Assembly (NCBI GenBank): GCA_903890595.1
Contig: CAITBU010000011.1
Coordinates: 1 to 5,688, forward strand
Source: an uncultured Holophagaceae bacterium
Lineage (GTDB): Bacteria; Acidobacteriota; Holophagae; Holophagales; Holophagaceae
Length of the DNA stretch: 5,688 nt
Reading direction: 5' to 3'
A program made the position numbers and the translations under genes. Positions 1 through 5,688 of this stretch are shown piece after piece (the stretch's first letter is position 1; each line of letters opens with the position of its first letter). The notes beneath the pieces were generated by a model that saw nothing but the letters and a program-made list of their open reading frames with translations, did no database searches and had not been told where the DNA came from.

Positions 1-26
1 AAGCGGGTGACGATCGGGCGGGTCAT
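1..26 (-). CDS. gltX: Start of a truncated gene, probably glutamyl-tRNA synthetase
   Basis: Only eight codons and two bases are inside the window. They read MTRPIVTR followed by a codon beginning TT, i.e. Phe or Leu. Many GltX proteins begin with a short leader ending in V-x-TRFAPSPTG, the first strand and the HIGH-region entry of class I glutamyl-tRNA synthetases. The visible residues and the TT of the next codon fit that start. A purine-rich AGGGAAAGG lies five bases before the ATG and can serve as ribosome binding site, which supports a real start here. If right, the enzyme charges tRNA-Glu with glutamate in the cytoplasm. It lies 58 bases downstream of the thioredoxin-like gene on the same strand. 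Eight residues is thin evidence, so the identity is an inference from pattern memory. Confidence 0.5.
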
Positions 27-84
27 GGGGGCCTTTCCCTGCAGCCTCCCAGTGTGACTCAACCCGCAGGCTCCCGGGACGGGC

Positions 85-1638
85 CTATTCCACGTCGGCG
101 ATGACGGCCTGCAGGACCCGCTTGGAGGCCTTCTCCTGGGCGAAGAGCACCACCTTCAGGCCCTGGCGGCTGATGGCGCTGCGCCGCACGGGGAAAGTGA
201 AGCCTTTGAAGCGGGTGCTGGTCTGCTCGAAGTCCGTGAGGTAGGTGTCCGTGGCCTTCTCGGAGGCCGCCACGTCGAAGGTGTGGGCGGTGGCCGTGGC
301 GGCCAGGGTCACCAGGTCCCGGACCACCATCTTGTGCACCATGAGCTTGTTGCCGCCCTTGTGGTCCTGCTGGGCCTGCACCAGCACCAGGTGGAAGTCG
401 ACCCCCTCGGGGGCCTTGCCCAGGACGAGGGCCGCCGACACGAGGTCCCCCTTGCGGACGGCCTTCAGCTTGAGGGCCACACCCGGGGCCCCCTCCAGGC
501 GCTCCTGCACCTTGGCGGAGACCCGCTTGTAGCTGGACGCTGCGGCGCCCCGGCCCCCGCCGCCGGTGATCTTGTCCTGGCCGTCGAACAGCATGCTGGG
601 GGTGCTGTTGATGCCGTAGTAGTCCTGCCGCAGCTTGGTGGCGGGATTCATCATGGGGTCGGGGCCGGGGATGGGCAGGTGGTACTCCAGCACCACCAGG
701 GCCGTGGCAGGGTAGGCCTCCAGCAGGCCGTCAAAGGCGAAGTCCGCCGCCACGCAGGGGGGGCACTCGGAGCCCGTGAACAGCTCCGCCAGCACGGCCT
801 TGCCCTTCCAGGCGGGACCGGGCTTCACGGGGGCGGGGTGGAAGGGCAGCTCCTTGGAGCGGGCCTCCACCAGGGCGTCGAAGCCGTCCTCCTTGCCATT
901 CAGCTTGGCGTAGGCCGCTCGGGCCCGGCGCAGGCCGGCCTGGTTGTTCTCCACAGCCGCAGCCAGCAGGGCCTCGTAGGCATCCTTGGGCCGGTTCAGG
1001 GCCTCCAGGATGTCCGCCCTGACCAGCTGGTAGGCGGCGCTGGGATTGCCCCCGCCCTTCAGGTAGGCCTCCAGGGAAGCCAACGCTGGGGCAGACTCTC
1101 CGGCGGCCAGCTGACCCTTGGCCACGGAGAGCTCCAGCTCATTGGCCAGCATGGCCAGGTACTCCCGGTTCTGTTCCGGGACGGCGGCCACCACAGCAGG
1201 GTCCACCGCGGCCTTCCGAGCCTGCTCCCGGTAGGCCTTCGCCGCCGCCAGGACCTTGGCCTTGTCGAAGGAGGCGGCCTTGGGATGGTCGAGGATCTGG
1301 ACGGTGTAGTTCCCCAGGCTCGCCACCACCTGGATGCCCTTAGTGGCCAACAGGTGTTGCTGCTGAAGGACCAGGATCTCGTCCAGGGTGCCCGCCTGGG
1401 CCGTGCGAACCGTCAGGATCTGCCCGTCCAGGCTGGTGGCCAGGGCGCTGGGGGGGTAGGCGGCCTTGATGCGCTCCAGCTCCTTGAGCTTGGCGGCGGG
1501 GTCCTTGAGGGCCACAGCGGCCTGGTAGTCCTTCAGCTCCTGGGGCTGGGGGGTCTGGGCCAGGGCACAGACGCCGAGGGCCAAGGCCAGCAGGAGGACG
1601 GGAAGGCGGCGCAAAACGGTCAGAAAGCAGGATGCCAT
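85..1638 (-). CDS. Exported thioredoxin-fold protein with CPPC motif and helical N-terminal region
   Basis: The protein is 517 aa from the ATG at 1638, chosen because GGAG lies seven bases upstream and a signal peptide then starts immediately; an in-frame ATG at 1686 would add 16 Arg/Pro-rich residues in front of it. Residues 1-27 have a basic stretch (RR at 10-11), a Leu/Ala core and an ALA|Q cleavage site, so periplasmic location is likely. Residues 28 to about 265 are Ala/Leu/Glu-rich, helical and TPR-like in texture (about 200-260). A thioredoxin-like domain begins near W277, with the redox pair C292-P-P-C295 in the usual place and a cis-proline-type S-T-P347 after it. The remaining 120 or so residues look beta-rich and vaguely resemble the C-terminal part of Omp28-like secreted proteins. 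The likely role is thiol-disulfide exchange or binding of extracytoplasmic proteins; substrate unknown. It is 103 bases downstream of the MglA-like gene and may share its transcript. Fold call is fairly firm, function is not. Confidence 0.85.
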   Translation of the reverse strand: MASCFLTVLRRLPVLLLALALGVCALAQTPQPQELKDYQAAVALKDPAAKLKELERIKAAYPPSALATSLDGQILTVRTAQAGTLDEILVLQQQHLLATKGIQVVASLGNYTVQILDHPKAASFDKAKVLAAAKAYREQARKAAVDPAVVAAVPEQNREYLAMLANELELSVAKGQLAAGESAPALASLEAYLKGGGNPSAAYQLVRADILEALNRPKDAYEALLAAAVENNQAGLRRARAAYAKLNGKEDGFDALVEARSKELPFHPAPVKPGPAWKGKAVLAELFTGSECPPCVAADFAFDGLLEAYPATALVVLEYHLPIPGPDPMMNPATKLRQDYYGINSTPSMLFDGQDKITGGGGRGAAASSYKRVSAKVQERLEGAPGVALKLKAVRKGDLVSAALVLGKAPEGVDFHLVLVQAQQDHKGGNKLMVHKMVVRDLVTLAATATAHTFDVAASEKATDTYLTDFEQTSTRFKGFTFPVRRSAISRQGLKVVLFAQEKASKRVLQAVIADVE

Positions 1639-1684
1639 GGCAGGTCTCCGGGGCCCGGGGCGAACGCCACGGGGACTCCCGGCC

Positions 1685-1713
1685 ATTGTCCCCAGAACCA
1701 GGGAGGGGGTCGA
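1685..1713 (-). promoter_or_regulatory. Candidate sigma-70 type promoter for the thioredoxin-like gene
   Basis: On the minus strand TCGACC (1708-1713) and GACAAT (1685-1690) are separated by exactly 17 bases; each matches the -35 or -10 consensus at four of six positions. It sits about 47 bases before the proposed ATG at 1638. A separate promoter would let this gene be expressed apart from the upstream MglA-like gene. Matches of this quality occur by chance, so confidence is low. Confidence 0.27.
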
Positions 1714-1729
1714 GATCCCAAACGACCCC
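1706..1729 (-). terminator. GC-rich stem-loop just after the MglA-like gene
   Basis: GGGGTCG (1706-1712) and CGACCCC (1723-1729) form a perfect seven-base-pair stem around a 10-base loop, beginning 12 bases after the stop codon of the MglA-like gene. No T-run follows in the direction of transcription, so it is not a canonical intrinsic terminator. It could attenuate read-through or protect the 3' end of the message. Its left arm overlaps the candidate -35 box of the next gene. Confidence 0.3.
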
Positions 1730-1741
1730 GAGGGCCAGAAT

Positions 1742-2611
1742 CTACTTAAGGTAGATCTTCAGCTTGATCTCGACGGGGTGGTCACCGTTGAAGAGGCTGC
1801 GGTCCAGGACCACCGGCACCTCCACCACGCTGCTCTGGGACCTGGGCGCGGGCTCACTGCGATGCTGGGAGGGGACCGTCTCGGGAGGCATCTCCTCAAT
1901 CTCTTCCAGGAGCTCCCCGGCGGACAGCTCTTCCACCTCCAGGGGCCGGCTGTGTTCCACCACCGGTGGGGGCAGAACCGGGGGGGCGCCCAGGTTCACC
2001 AGGGGTTCCTCCACCACGCCACCGCCGTAGCGGTCGGCCAGGTTGCGCAGCACCAGCTTGGCCACCCCCGTGAGGGTCTCCTTCACACCCTCGCCACGCA
2101 TGGCGCAGGCCGGGTAGGTGGGAGCGCCAAAGATATTGATCTCCTTCTCCAGGGTGGCGATGGGCAGGGCATTGGGGGTGTCCCGCTTGTTCCACTGGAT
2201 GACGTGGGGGATCTTCTCCAGCTCCGCACCCTGCTCCCTGAGGTTGACGATGAGGTTCTGAAAGCTCTCCTTGTTGCTCTCGAGGGCCGGAGCCTGGGAA
2301 TCGGCCACGAAGACCACGGCATCGGCCCCCCGGAGCACCAGCTTGCGGGTGGCATCGTAGAAGACCTGCCCCGGCACTGTGTAGAGCTGGATGCGGGTCT
2401 TCATGCCCCGGATGGTGCCCAGATCGATGGGGAGGAAGTCGAAGAAGAGGGTGCGGTCCGTCTGGGTGGCCAGGGAGAGCATCCGCCCCCGCCCGTCCCC
2501 CGGCAGGGTGTCGTAGACATGCTGGAGGTTGGTCGTTTTGCCGCAGAGCCCGGGCCCGTAGTAGACGATCTTGGCCGTCAACTCCTTGGTGGCCGCATTG
2601 AAGAGCACCAT
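1742..2611 (-). CDS. MglA-family small Ras-like GTPase with C-terminal extension
   Basis: The protein is 289 aa. The start at 2611 is preferred over an in-frame ATG at 2665 because GGAAGG lies seven bases upstream and the homologous family begins here. Residues 1 to about 195 match Myxococcus MglA closely: P-loop G19-x4-G24-K25-T26, switch I T-D-R53-T54 followed by LFFDF, the T78-V-P-G-Q82 motif in place of the Ras DxxG, and N141-K-R-D144 for guanine recognition. R53 and Q82, used for hydrolysis in MglA, fall at the same residue numbers. MglA proteins are polarity switches of about 195 aa: the GTP form marks a cell pole, often controlling motility machinery, and MglB (Roadblock fold) stimulates hydrolysis. 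Here about 95 residues follow: a Pro-rich linker (203-217), an acidic stretch (219-244), a polar linker and a final segment ending VEIKLKIYLK. No MglB gene is in the window. Family call is firm; the process controlled is unknown, and motility is not implied. Confidence 0.93.
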   Translation of the reverse strand: MVLFNAATKELTAKIVYYGPGLCGKTTNLQHVYDTLPGDGRGRMLSLATQTDRTLFFDFLPIDLGTIRGMKTRIQLYTVPGQVFYDATRKLVLRGADAVVFVADSQAPALESNKESFQNLIVNLREQGAELEKIPHVIQWNKRDTPNALPIATLEKEINIFGAPTYPACAMRGEGVKETLTGVAKLVLRNLADRYGGGVVEEPLVNLGAPPVLPPPVVEHSRPLEVEELSAGELLEEIEEMPPETVPSQHRSEPAPRSQSSVVEVPVVLDRSLFNGDHPVEIKLKIYLK

Positions 2612-2636
2612 GAACCCACCTTCCAGTCTTGGGGGA

Positions 2637-2665
2637 AGATTGGGCTCTCCCCCTGGCATCGTCAA
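2637..2665 (-). promoter_or_regulatory. Candidate promoter for the MglA-like gene
   Basis: Minus-strand TTGACG (2660-2665) matches the -35 consensus at five of six bases. At 17 bases spacing the -10 would be CAATCT (2637-2642), and at 18 bases AATCTT; both are weak. The box would place transcription start only some 15-20 bases before the ATG at 2611, and it overlaps the alternative upstream ATG at 2665, which again favours the shorter protein. Confidence 0.3.
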
Positions 2666-2676
2666 GGAAGAACCCG

Positions 2677-2706
2677 TTCCGGGCCCCGGGAAGGATGCGC
2701 TAGACT
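2677..2706 (+). promoter_or_regulatory. Weak candidate promoter for the FHA protein and rimO
   Basis: TAGACT at 2701-2706 matches the -10 consensus at four of six positions and lies about 30 bases before the ATG at 2735. The best -35 at 18 bases spacing is TTCCGG (2677-2682), a poor match inside a near-palindromic GC block. The 123-base divergent gap must hold promoters for both directions, so one is expected here, but these boxes are uncertain. Confidence 0.22.
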
Positions 2707-2734
2707 GGCCCCCAGCCCATACCTGAGGTCAACC

Positions 2735-3238
2735 ATGGCCAAGCTCCTGGTTCACGAGAGCGCCGGAGTCCGCGAGTTCGAGCTCGTGGACCCGGAGGTC
2801 CATGTGGGCCGGGAGCTGGACAACACCCTGCGCCTGCCGGACCCCAGCATCAGCCGTCACCACTGCGTGCTCCGGAGGACCGAGGCCGGCTTCCAGATCC
2901 AGGACCTCCAGAGCAGCAACGGGGTGCTGGTGAACGGGGACCGTCACCAGGCCTGGGACCTCGCGGACGGGGATCGCATCACCCTGGGCCAGGTGCAGCT
3001 GACCTTCCAGAATCCCCGCTCCCAGGAGGACCCCCAGGCCGCCCGGCCGGCCCTGGAGCCTTCGGGCACGGTCCGGATGTCTGCCGAGGCACTTGCAGCC
3101 CTGCACGCCGCCTCCCGCCCGATCCCGGCGGTGCAGCCCACCCGGCCGGTGCGAATGGTCCCCCCACCCAGCCCCGAGCCGCCTCAGGGATCCAGCCTTG
3201 CCCGGTTCTTCCGGCGGCTTTTCGGCGTGGGACGGTAA
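2735..3238 (+). CDS. FHA-domain phosphothreonine-binding protein
   Basis: This 167-aa protein starts at the ATG with GAGG six bases upstream. The reading frame stays open far to the left, but that stretch is the antisense of the MglA-like gene and is not coding. Residues 1 to about 92 are one complete FHA domain with the conserved signature: G25-R26, S38-I-S40-R41-H42-H43, then S60-S61-N62-G63 and V66-N67-G68. In FHA domains the Arg, Ser and Asn of these motifs hold the phosphothreonine of a partner, so binding is expected to be intact. The rest (93-167) is Pro/Ala-rich and low in order, with a Thr in a TVRM context (T112-M115) and a basic aromatic tail, LARFFRRLFGVGR, that could be an amphipathic helix. 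No kinase, secretion or membrane domain is attached, so it probably acts as a cytoplasmic adaptor. It diverges from the MglA-like gene and precedes rimO by 24 bases, suggesting cotranscription with rimO. Confidence 0.93.
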   Translation: MAKLLVHESAGVREFELVDPEVHVGRELDNTLRLPDPSISRHHCVLRRTEAGFQIQDLQSSNGVLVNGDRHQAWDLADGDRITLGQVQLTFQNPRSQEDPQAARPALEPSGTVRMSAEALAALHAASRPIPAVQPTRPVRMVPPPSPEPPQGSSLARFFRRLFGVGR

Positions 3239-3253
3239 CCTAGGGGGTTGCCT

Positions 3254-3258
3254 GGAGG
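3254..3258 (+). promoter_or_regulatory. Ribosome binding site that decides the rimO start
   Basis: GGAGG stands four bases before the TTG at 3263. An in-frame TTG at 3248 has only a G-run directly abutting it and no usable spacing, so 3263 is the better start. The spacing is a little short, which with a TTG codon suggests modest initiation. Confidence 0.6.
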
Positions 3259-3262
3259 CCCG

Positions 3263-4645
3263 TTGACCAAAGTCGGATTCATGTCCCTGGGGTGTCCCAA
3301 GAACCTCGTGGACTCGGAGGTCATGCTGGGCCACCTGCGGCTCAAGGGCTATCAGATCACCCCGGTGCTGGAGGAAGCCCAGGTGCTGGTGGTGAACACC
3401 TGCGGCTTCATCGACGCCGCCAAGCAGGAGAGCGTCGAGGCCATCCTCCAGGCCGCCGCCATGAAGAAGACCGGCGCCTGCCAGAAGCTCATCGTGGCGG
3501 GCTGTCTGGTGGAGCGCTACCGGGATGAGCTCATGGCGGGGATGCCGGAGATCGATGCCTGCCTGGGCACCCGGGACATCGAGCAGATCGCCGAGATCAT
3601 TGGCGCGGGCGCTTCCTTCGAGCTGAATCCCAACCCGGACTATCTCTACAGCGAGACCAGCCCCCGCCTGCTGACCACACCCAAGGCCAGCGCCTACCTG
3701 AAGATCAGCGAAGGCTGCGACCATGCCTGCGCCTTCTGCGTGATCCCCCTGCTCCGGGGTGCCCAGCGCAGCCGCCGCATCGAGAGCGTGGTGACCGAGG
3801 CGGAGAACCTGGTGGCCCAGGGCGTGCTGGAGATCAGCCTGGTGGGCCAGGACACCACAGACTACGGCCGGGACTTCGGCGACCCCGATGCCCTGGAGAA
3901 GCTGGTGCGGGCCCTGGGCCAGGTGGCCGGCCTGCGCTGGTTCCGCATCCACTACGCCTACCCCAACCGCCTCACGGACGGCTTGCTGCGGGCCATGGCG
4001 GAGACGCCCAACTGCGCCCGCTACCTGGATATGCCCCTGCAGCACGCCGACGCCGCCATCCTCAAGGCCATGGCCCGGGGGGGCAGCCGCAAGCAGTTCC
4101 TGAAGCTGCTGGAGAAGGTGCGCCGCCTGGTGCCGGGTATCGCCATCCGGTCCAACTTCATCGTGGGCTTCCCCGGCGAGGACGAGGCCGCCTTCGCCGA
4201 GCTGAAGGCCTTCGTGCAGGAGGCCCGCTTCGACCACGTGGGCGTCTTTACCTACAGCGCCGAGGAGGGCACCTCGGCCCATGCCCTGGGCGACCCCATA
4301 CCCAAGCGCACCAAGGAGGCCCGCAAGCGCCGCCTCCTGGAGCTGCAGCAGAAGATCGCCCGGGAGAAGAACCAGGAGAAGGTGGGCCAGGTCATCGACG
4401 TGCTGGTAGAGGGCGCCCACGAAGAGACCGACCTCATCGTCAAGGGCCGCCACCAGGGCCAGGCCCCGGAGATCGACGGCAATGTCCTGCTGGTGGATGG
4501 CGCCCCCCAAGCCAACACCATCCAGCGCGTCCGCATCGTCAAAGCCCACGCCTACGACCTCATCGGCGAAGTCGAAGAAGGCGGCCTGGAAGCCAGCACC
4601 GCCGCCTACGAGGCCGCGTTCAAGGCCAGGCAAATGGCGAAATAA
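3263..4645 (+). CDS. rimO: Ribosomal protein S12 methylthiotransferase RimO
   Basis: RimO is a radical-SAM enzyme with two [4Fe-4S] clusters that adds a methylthio group to the conserved Asp near position 88 of ribosomal protein S12. From the TTG at 3263 the product is 460 aa (MTKVGFMSLGCPKN...), close to the usual 430-460. The N-terminal UPF0004 domain (about 1-125) supplies three cluster cysteines: C11 in SLGCPKN, C47 in NTCGF and C81 in AGC. The radical-SAM domain carries C152-x3-C156-x2-C159 (GCDHACAFC) and runs to about 365. A C-terminal TRAM domain (about 373-440), which contacts the S12 substrate, completes the architecture. The SLGCPKNLVDSE opening and the IPLLRG context after the cluster motif separate RimO from its tRNA-modifying relative MiaB. 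No residue expected for activity is missing. It follows the FHA gene by 24 bases, most likely in one transcript; a functional connection between the two is not implied. Confidence 0.97.
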   Translation: MTKVGFMSLGCPKNLVDSEVMLGHLRLKGYQITPVLEEAQVLVVNTCGFIDAAKQESVEAILQAAAMKKTGACQKLIVAGCLVERYRDELMAGMPEIDACLGTRDIEQIAEIIGAGASFELNPNPDYLYSETSPRLLTTPKASAYLKISEGCDHACAFCVIPLLRGAQRSRRIESVVTEAENLVAQGVLEISLVGQDTTDYGRDFGDPDALEKLVRALGQVAGLRWFRIHYAYPNRLTDGLLRAMAETPNCARYLDMPLQHADAAILKAMARGGSRKQFLKLLEKVRRLVPGIAIRSNFIVGFPGEDEAAFAELKAFVQEARFDHVGVFTYSAEEGTSAHALGDPIPKRTKEARKRRLLELQQKIAREKNQEKVGQVIDVLVEGAHEETDLIVKGRHQGQAPEIDGNVLLVDGAPQANTIQRVRIVKAHAYDLIGEVEEGGLEASTAAYEAAFKARQMAK

Positions 4646-4655
4646 AAAGAATCAC

Positions 4656-4671
4656 CACGAAGACACGAAGA
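4656..4671 (+). repeat. Two perfect tandem copies of CACGAAGA
   Basis: CACGAAGA occurs at 4656-4663 and again at 4664-4671, eleven bases after the rimO stop. From memory, similar CACGAAG runs are scattered in intergenic DNA of many environmental bacterial genomes, often next to ATCCC-type repeats like the hairpin that follows. It does not code and its base composition is unlike the flanking genes. Confidence 0.6.
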
Positions 4672-4701
4672 AAAACTGTTAAATAAAGTCCTTCTGCAGT
4701 T

Positions 4702-4770
4702 ATCCCCTTCATCCCCTTCATCCCTGTTTAAAAAGCCTTTTTGACGGGGATAAAAGGGATGGACGGGGAT
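4702..4770. repeat. Long imperfect hairpin built from 9-base repeat units
   Basis: The left arm (4702-4734) contains ATCCCCTTC twice (4702-4710, 4711-4719) and then ATCCCTGTT (4720-4728). The right arm (4738-4770) contains GACGGGGAT, AAAAGGGAT and GGACGGGGAT, i.e. the reverse-complement units. AAAAA (4730-4734) and TTTTT (4738-4742) close a GCC loop. Pairing by hand gives about 30 pairs including a few G-T wobbles, with a bulged T, two C-A mismatches and one bulged base on the right arm. It lies in the convergent gap between rimO and the CPBP protease. It could be an interspersed palindromic element of the REP or MITE sort, and may also stop or stabilise the converging transcripts. No U-run follows the stem on either strand, so intrinsic termination is unproven. 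Confidence 0.75.
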
Positions 4771-4786
4771 TAAAAATAACCAGGTA

Positions 4787-5665
4787 TCAGGCCTGGGCTT
4801 CCATTGTTTCTGGATTGCCGCCGCCAGGCCGCGGCGCGAGTTCCTTGATCCGCCCCCGCACCTGGGGCGACCAGAGGATGCCCAGGACCACGGCACCCAC
4901 GAGCCCTGGGACAATCACCCAGGTCCAGGGCAGCGGGGGCGGACCCCAGTGGAACTCGGCAAATGCCAAGTCCTGAAGGTACCCCGTAGCATTCACTGTG
5001 AAATGGGCGAGCAGGGGAGGCCAGAGCGAGCCGGTCCTCAGGACCAACCACCCGAGGAAGAGGCCCCCGATGAACACATCCGGTAGCTTGGTCAGGCTGC
5101 CGTGCACAAGGGCGAAGATGACGGCCGTGTACACCAGCGCCCGCCGATCCCCGGCCAGCTCCCGAATGCGCGCCAATCCATAGCCCCGGAACAGGAACTC
5201 CTCCGAGAGCGGTGCCCCCAGGACCAAAGCGAGAACCCCCATGCTCGTAGGATCCAGCGGCTCTGGCAAGCCGAGGATCCTATGCGCGAACTCATACCAA
5301 ACCAGGGCTACCGGGATATAGGCGAGGATGCAAAGCCACGTCCAGACCAGGATCCCTGCTCCTGCGCGGCCCAGGGGCAGTGCCTTCCGCCAGTCAGCAC
5401 CCCAGACGGACTTGGCCTTCCAGAGCATGCCTGGCACCACCAGCAGGAGGCCCAGGAACCCCAGGAACATCCCGATGCGCGGGTGGGACTTCATCACCAC
5501 CCATCCGGGGAGCGCCAGTGGAAGGGGGAAGACCATGCCCCAGATAATCAGCCCCACCGCCACCCCCACGCCCGCAAAGGCGCGGTTGATGCGGCTGGGT
5601 TCTTCGGCCGGTGCGGCAGGAACCGGTTCCTCGGCCGGTACGGCGGGGATCGCTTCTTCTGTCAT
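4787..5665 (-). CDS. CPBP-family intramembrane metalloprotease (CAAX/Abi type)
   Basis: The protein is 292 aa, starting at the ATG at 5665. Only a weak GGGG stands upstream, about nine bases away, but no better start precedes the membrane segments. It carries the three CPBP (Rce1-like) motifs in order: E155-E156-x3-R160 (EEFLFRGY), F184-x3-H188 and H221-x3-N225. Hydrophobic segments lie near 30-55, 64-82, 101-124, 142-153, 176-188, 196-222 and 247-265, so it is an integral membrane protein with the catalytic site inside the bilayer. The eukaryotic relative Rce1 trims prenylated CAAX proteins; bacterial members have varied or unknown substrates, including bacteriocin maturation or immunity. 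Residues 7-23 are a Pro/Ala/Glu-rich cytoplasmic leader containing PAEEP twice (10-14, 19-23). No peptide or bacteriocin gene is visible beside it, so its substrate cannot be guessed. It converges on rimO and is probably transcribed on its own from a promoter beyond the window. Confidence 0.92.
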   Translation of the reverse strand: MTEEAIPAVPAEEPVPAAPAEEPSRINRAFAGVGVAVGLIIWGMVFPLPLALPGWVVMKSHPRIGMFLGFLGLLLVVPGMLWKAKSVWGADWRKALPLGRAGAGILVWTWLCILAYIPVALVWYEFAHRILGLPEPLDPTSMGVLALVLGAPLSEEFLFRGYGLARIRELAGDRRALVYTAVIFALVHGSLTKLPDVFIGGLFLGWLVLRTGSLWPPLLAHFTVNATGYLQDLAFAEFHWGPPPLPWTWVIVPGLVGAVVLGILWSPQVRGRIKELAPRPGGGNPETMEAQA

Positions 5666-5688
5666 GGGTTGCCCCGGATGGTTTGGAA

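Noticed and set aside
283..1749. Plus-strand open frame of 488 codons opposite the thioredoxin-like gene
   Set aside because: Its translation is Gly/Leu/Gln/Val-rich low-complexity text typical of the antisense of a GC-rich gene. The minus strand has a signal peptide, CPPC motif and ribosome binding site.
1741..1755. Short palindrome TCTAC-TTAAG-GTAGA at the end of the MglA-like gene
   Set aside because: It is mostly inside the coding sequence, is only five base pairs, and is explained by the Tyr-Leu-Lys-stop codons.
1637..2734. Long in-frame leftward extension of the FHA gene
   Set aside because: It runs antisense through the whole MglA-like gene, whose motifs are unmistakable. The ATG at 2735 has a good ribosome binding site and begins the FHA fold directly.
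2729..4633. Minus-strand open frame of 634 codons opposite the FHA gene and rimO
   Set aside because: It mirrors two genes with clear family motifs and yields His/Gly/Leu/Ala-rich filler without recognisable domains. It results from strong GC bias at third codon positions.
4702..4770. CRISPR array reading of the 9-base units
   Set aside because: Units are far too short, abut each other with no spacers, and are arranged as an inverted pair, not as direct repeats throughout.
4606..4914. Minus-strand frame of 102 codons across the convergent gap
   Set aside because: It crosses the repeat hairpin and overlaps the ends of both rimO and the CPBP protease in other frames, with no ribosome binding site or recognisable domain.
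4787..5665. Bacteriocin immunity or Abi phage-defence locus suggested by the CPBP protease
   Set aside because: No bacteriocin precursor, double-glycine leader peptide, ABC exporter or phage-related gene is visible beside it, so the family name alone does not support that role.

Overview
The window is GC-rich, tightly packed bacterial DNA. It holds five complete protein genes, the first codons of a sixth at the left edge, and one AT-rich intergenic repeat block. The gene set includes a Myxococcus-type MglA GTPase with the exact catalytic residue numbering of that family, a small FHA-domain protein, RimO, an exported thioredoxin-fold protein and a CPBP membrane protease. Together with the high GC this suggests an Acidobacteriota lineage such as Holophagae (Geothrix/Holophaga-like), or less likely a myxobacterial or other deltaproteobacterial relative. 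The placement is inferred from gene content and was not tested by a search.

Layout. Reading leftward on the minus strand from about 2611, there are an MglA-like GTPase with an added C-terminal tail (2611 to 1742), an exported thioredoxin-like protein with a CPPC motif (1638 to 85), and a gene truncated at the window edge (26 to 1) whose eight visible residues fit the start of glutamyl-tRNA synthetase. Reading rightward from 2735 are an FHA-domain protein (2735-3238) and, 24 bases later, rimO (3263-4645). The MglA-like and FHA genes diverge from a 123-base shared intergenic region. Beyond rimO, a 141-base convergent gap holds an 8-base tandem repeat followed by a long imperfect hairpin built from 9-base repeat units. 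A minus-strand CPBP-family intramembrane protease (5665 to 4787) fills the right end.

How the genes work together. RimO (ribosomal protein S12 modification) and the probable GltX are translation housekeeping. The divergent pair of a polarity-type GTPase and a phosphothreonine-binding FHA protein is the most plausible functional unit: a GTP switch beside a phospho-signalling adaptor. No MglB/Roadblock GTPase-activating partner and no kinase is visible in the window, so the link rests on adjacency alone. The exported thioredoxin-like protein and the CPBP protease act at or beyond the membrane and show no evident tie to the others. I see no RNA genes, CRISPR array, insertion sequence or phage genes. 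The window is mostly ordinary; the parts worth a second look are the GTPase/FHA divergon, the GTPase tail and the intergenic repeat hairpin.
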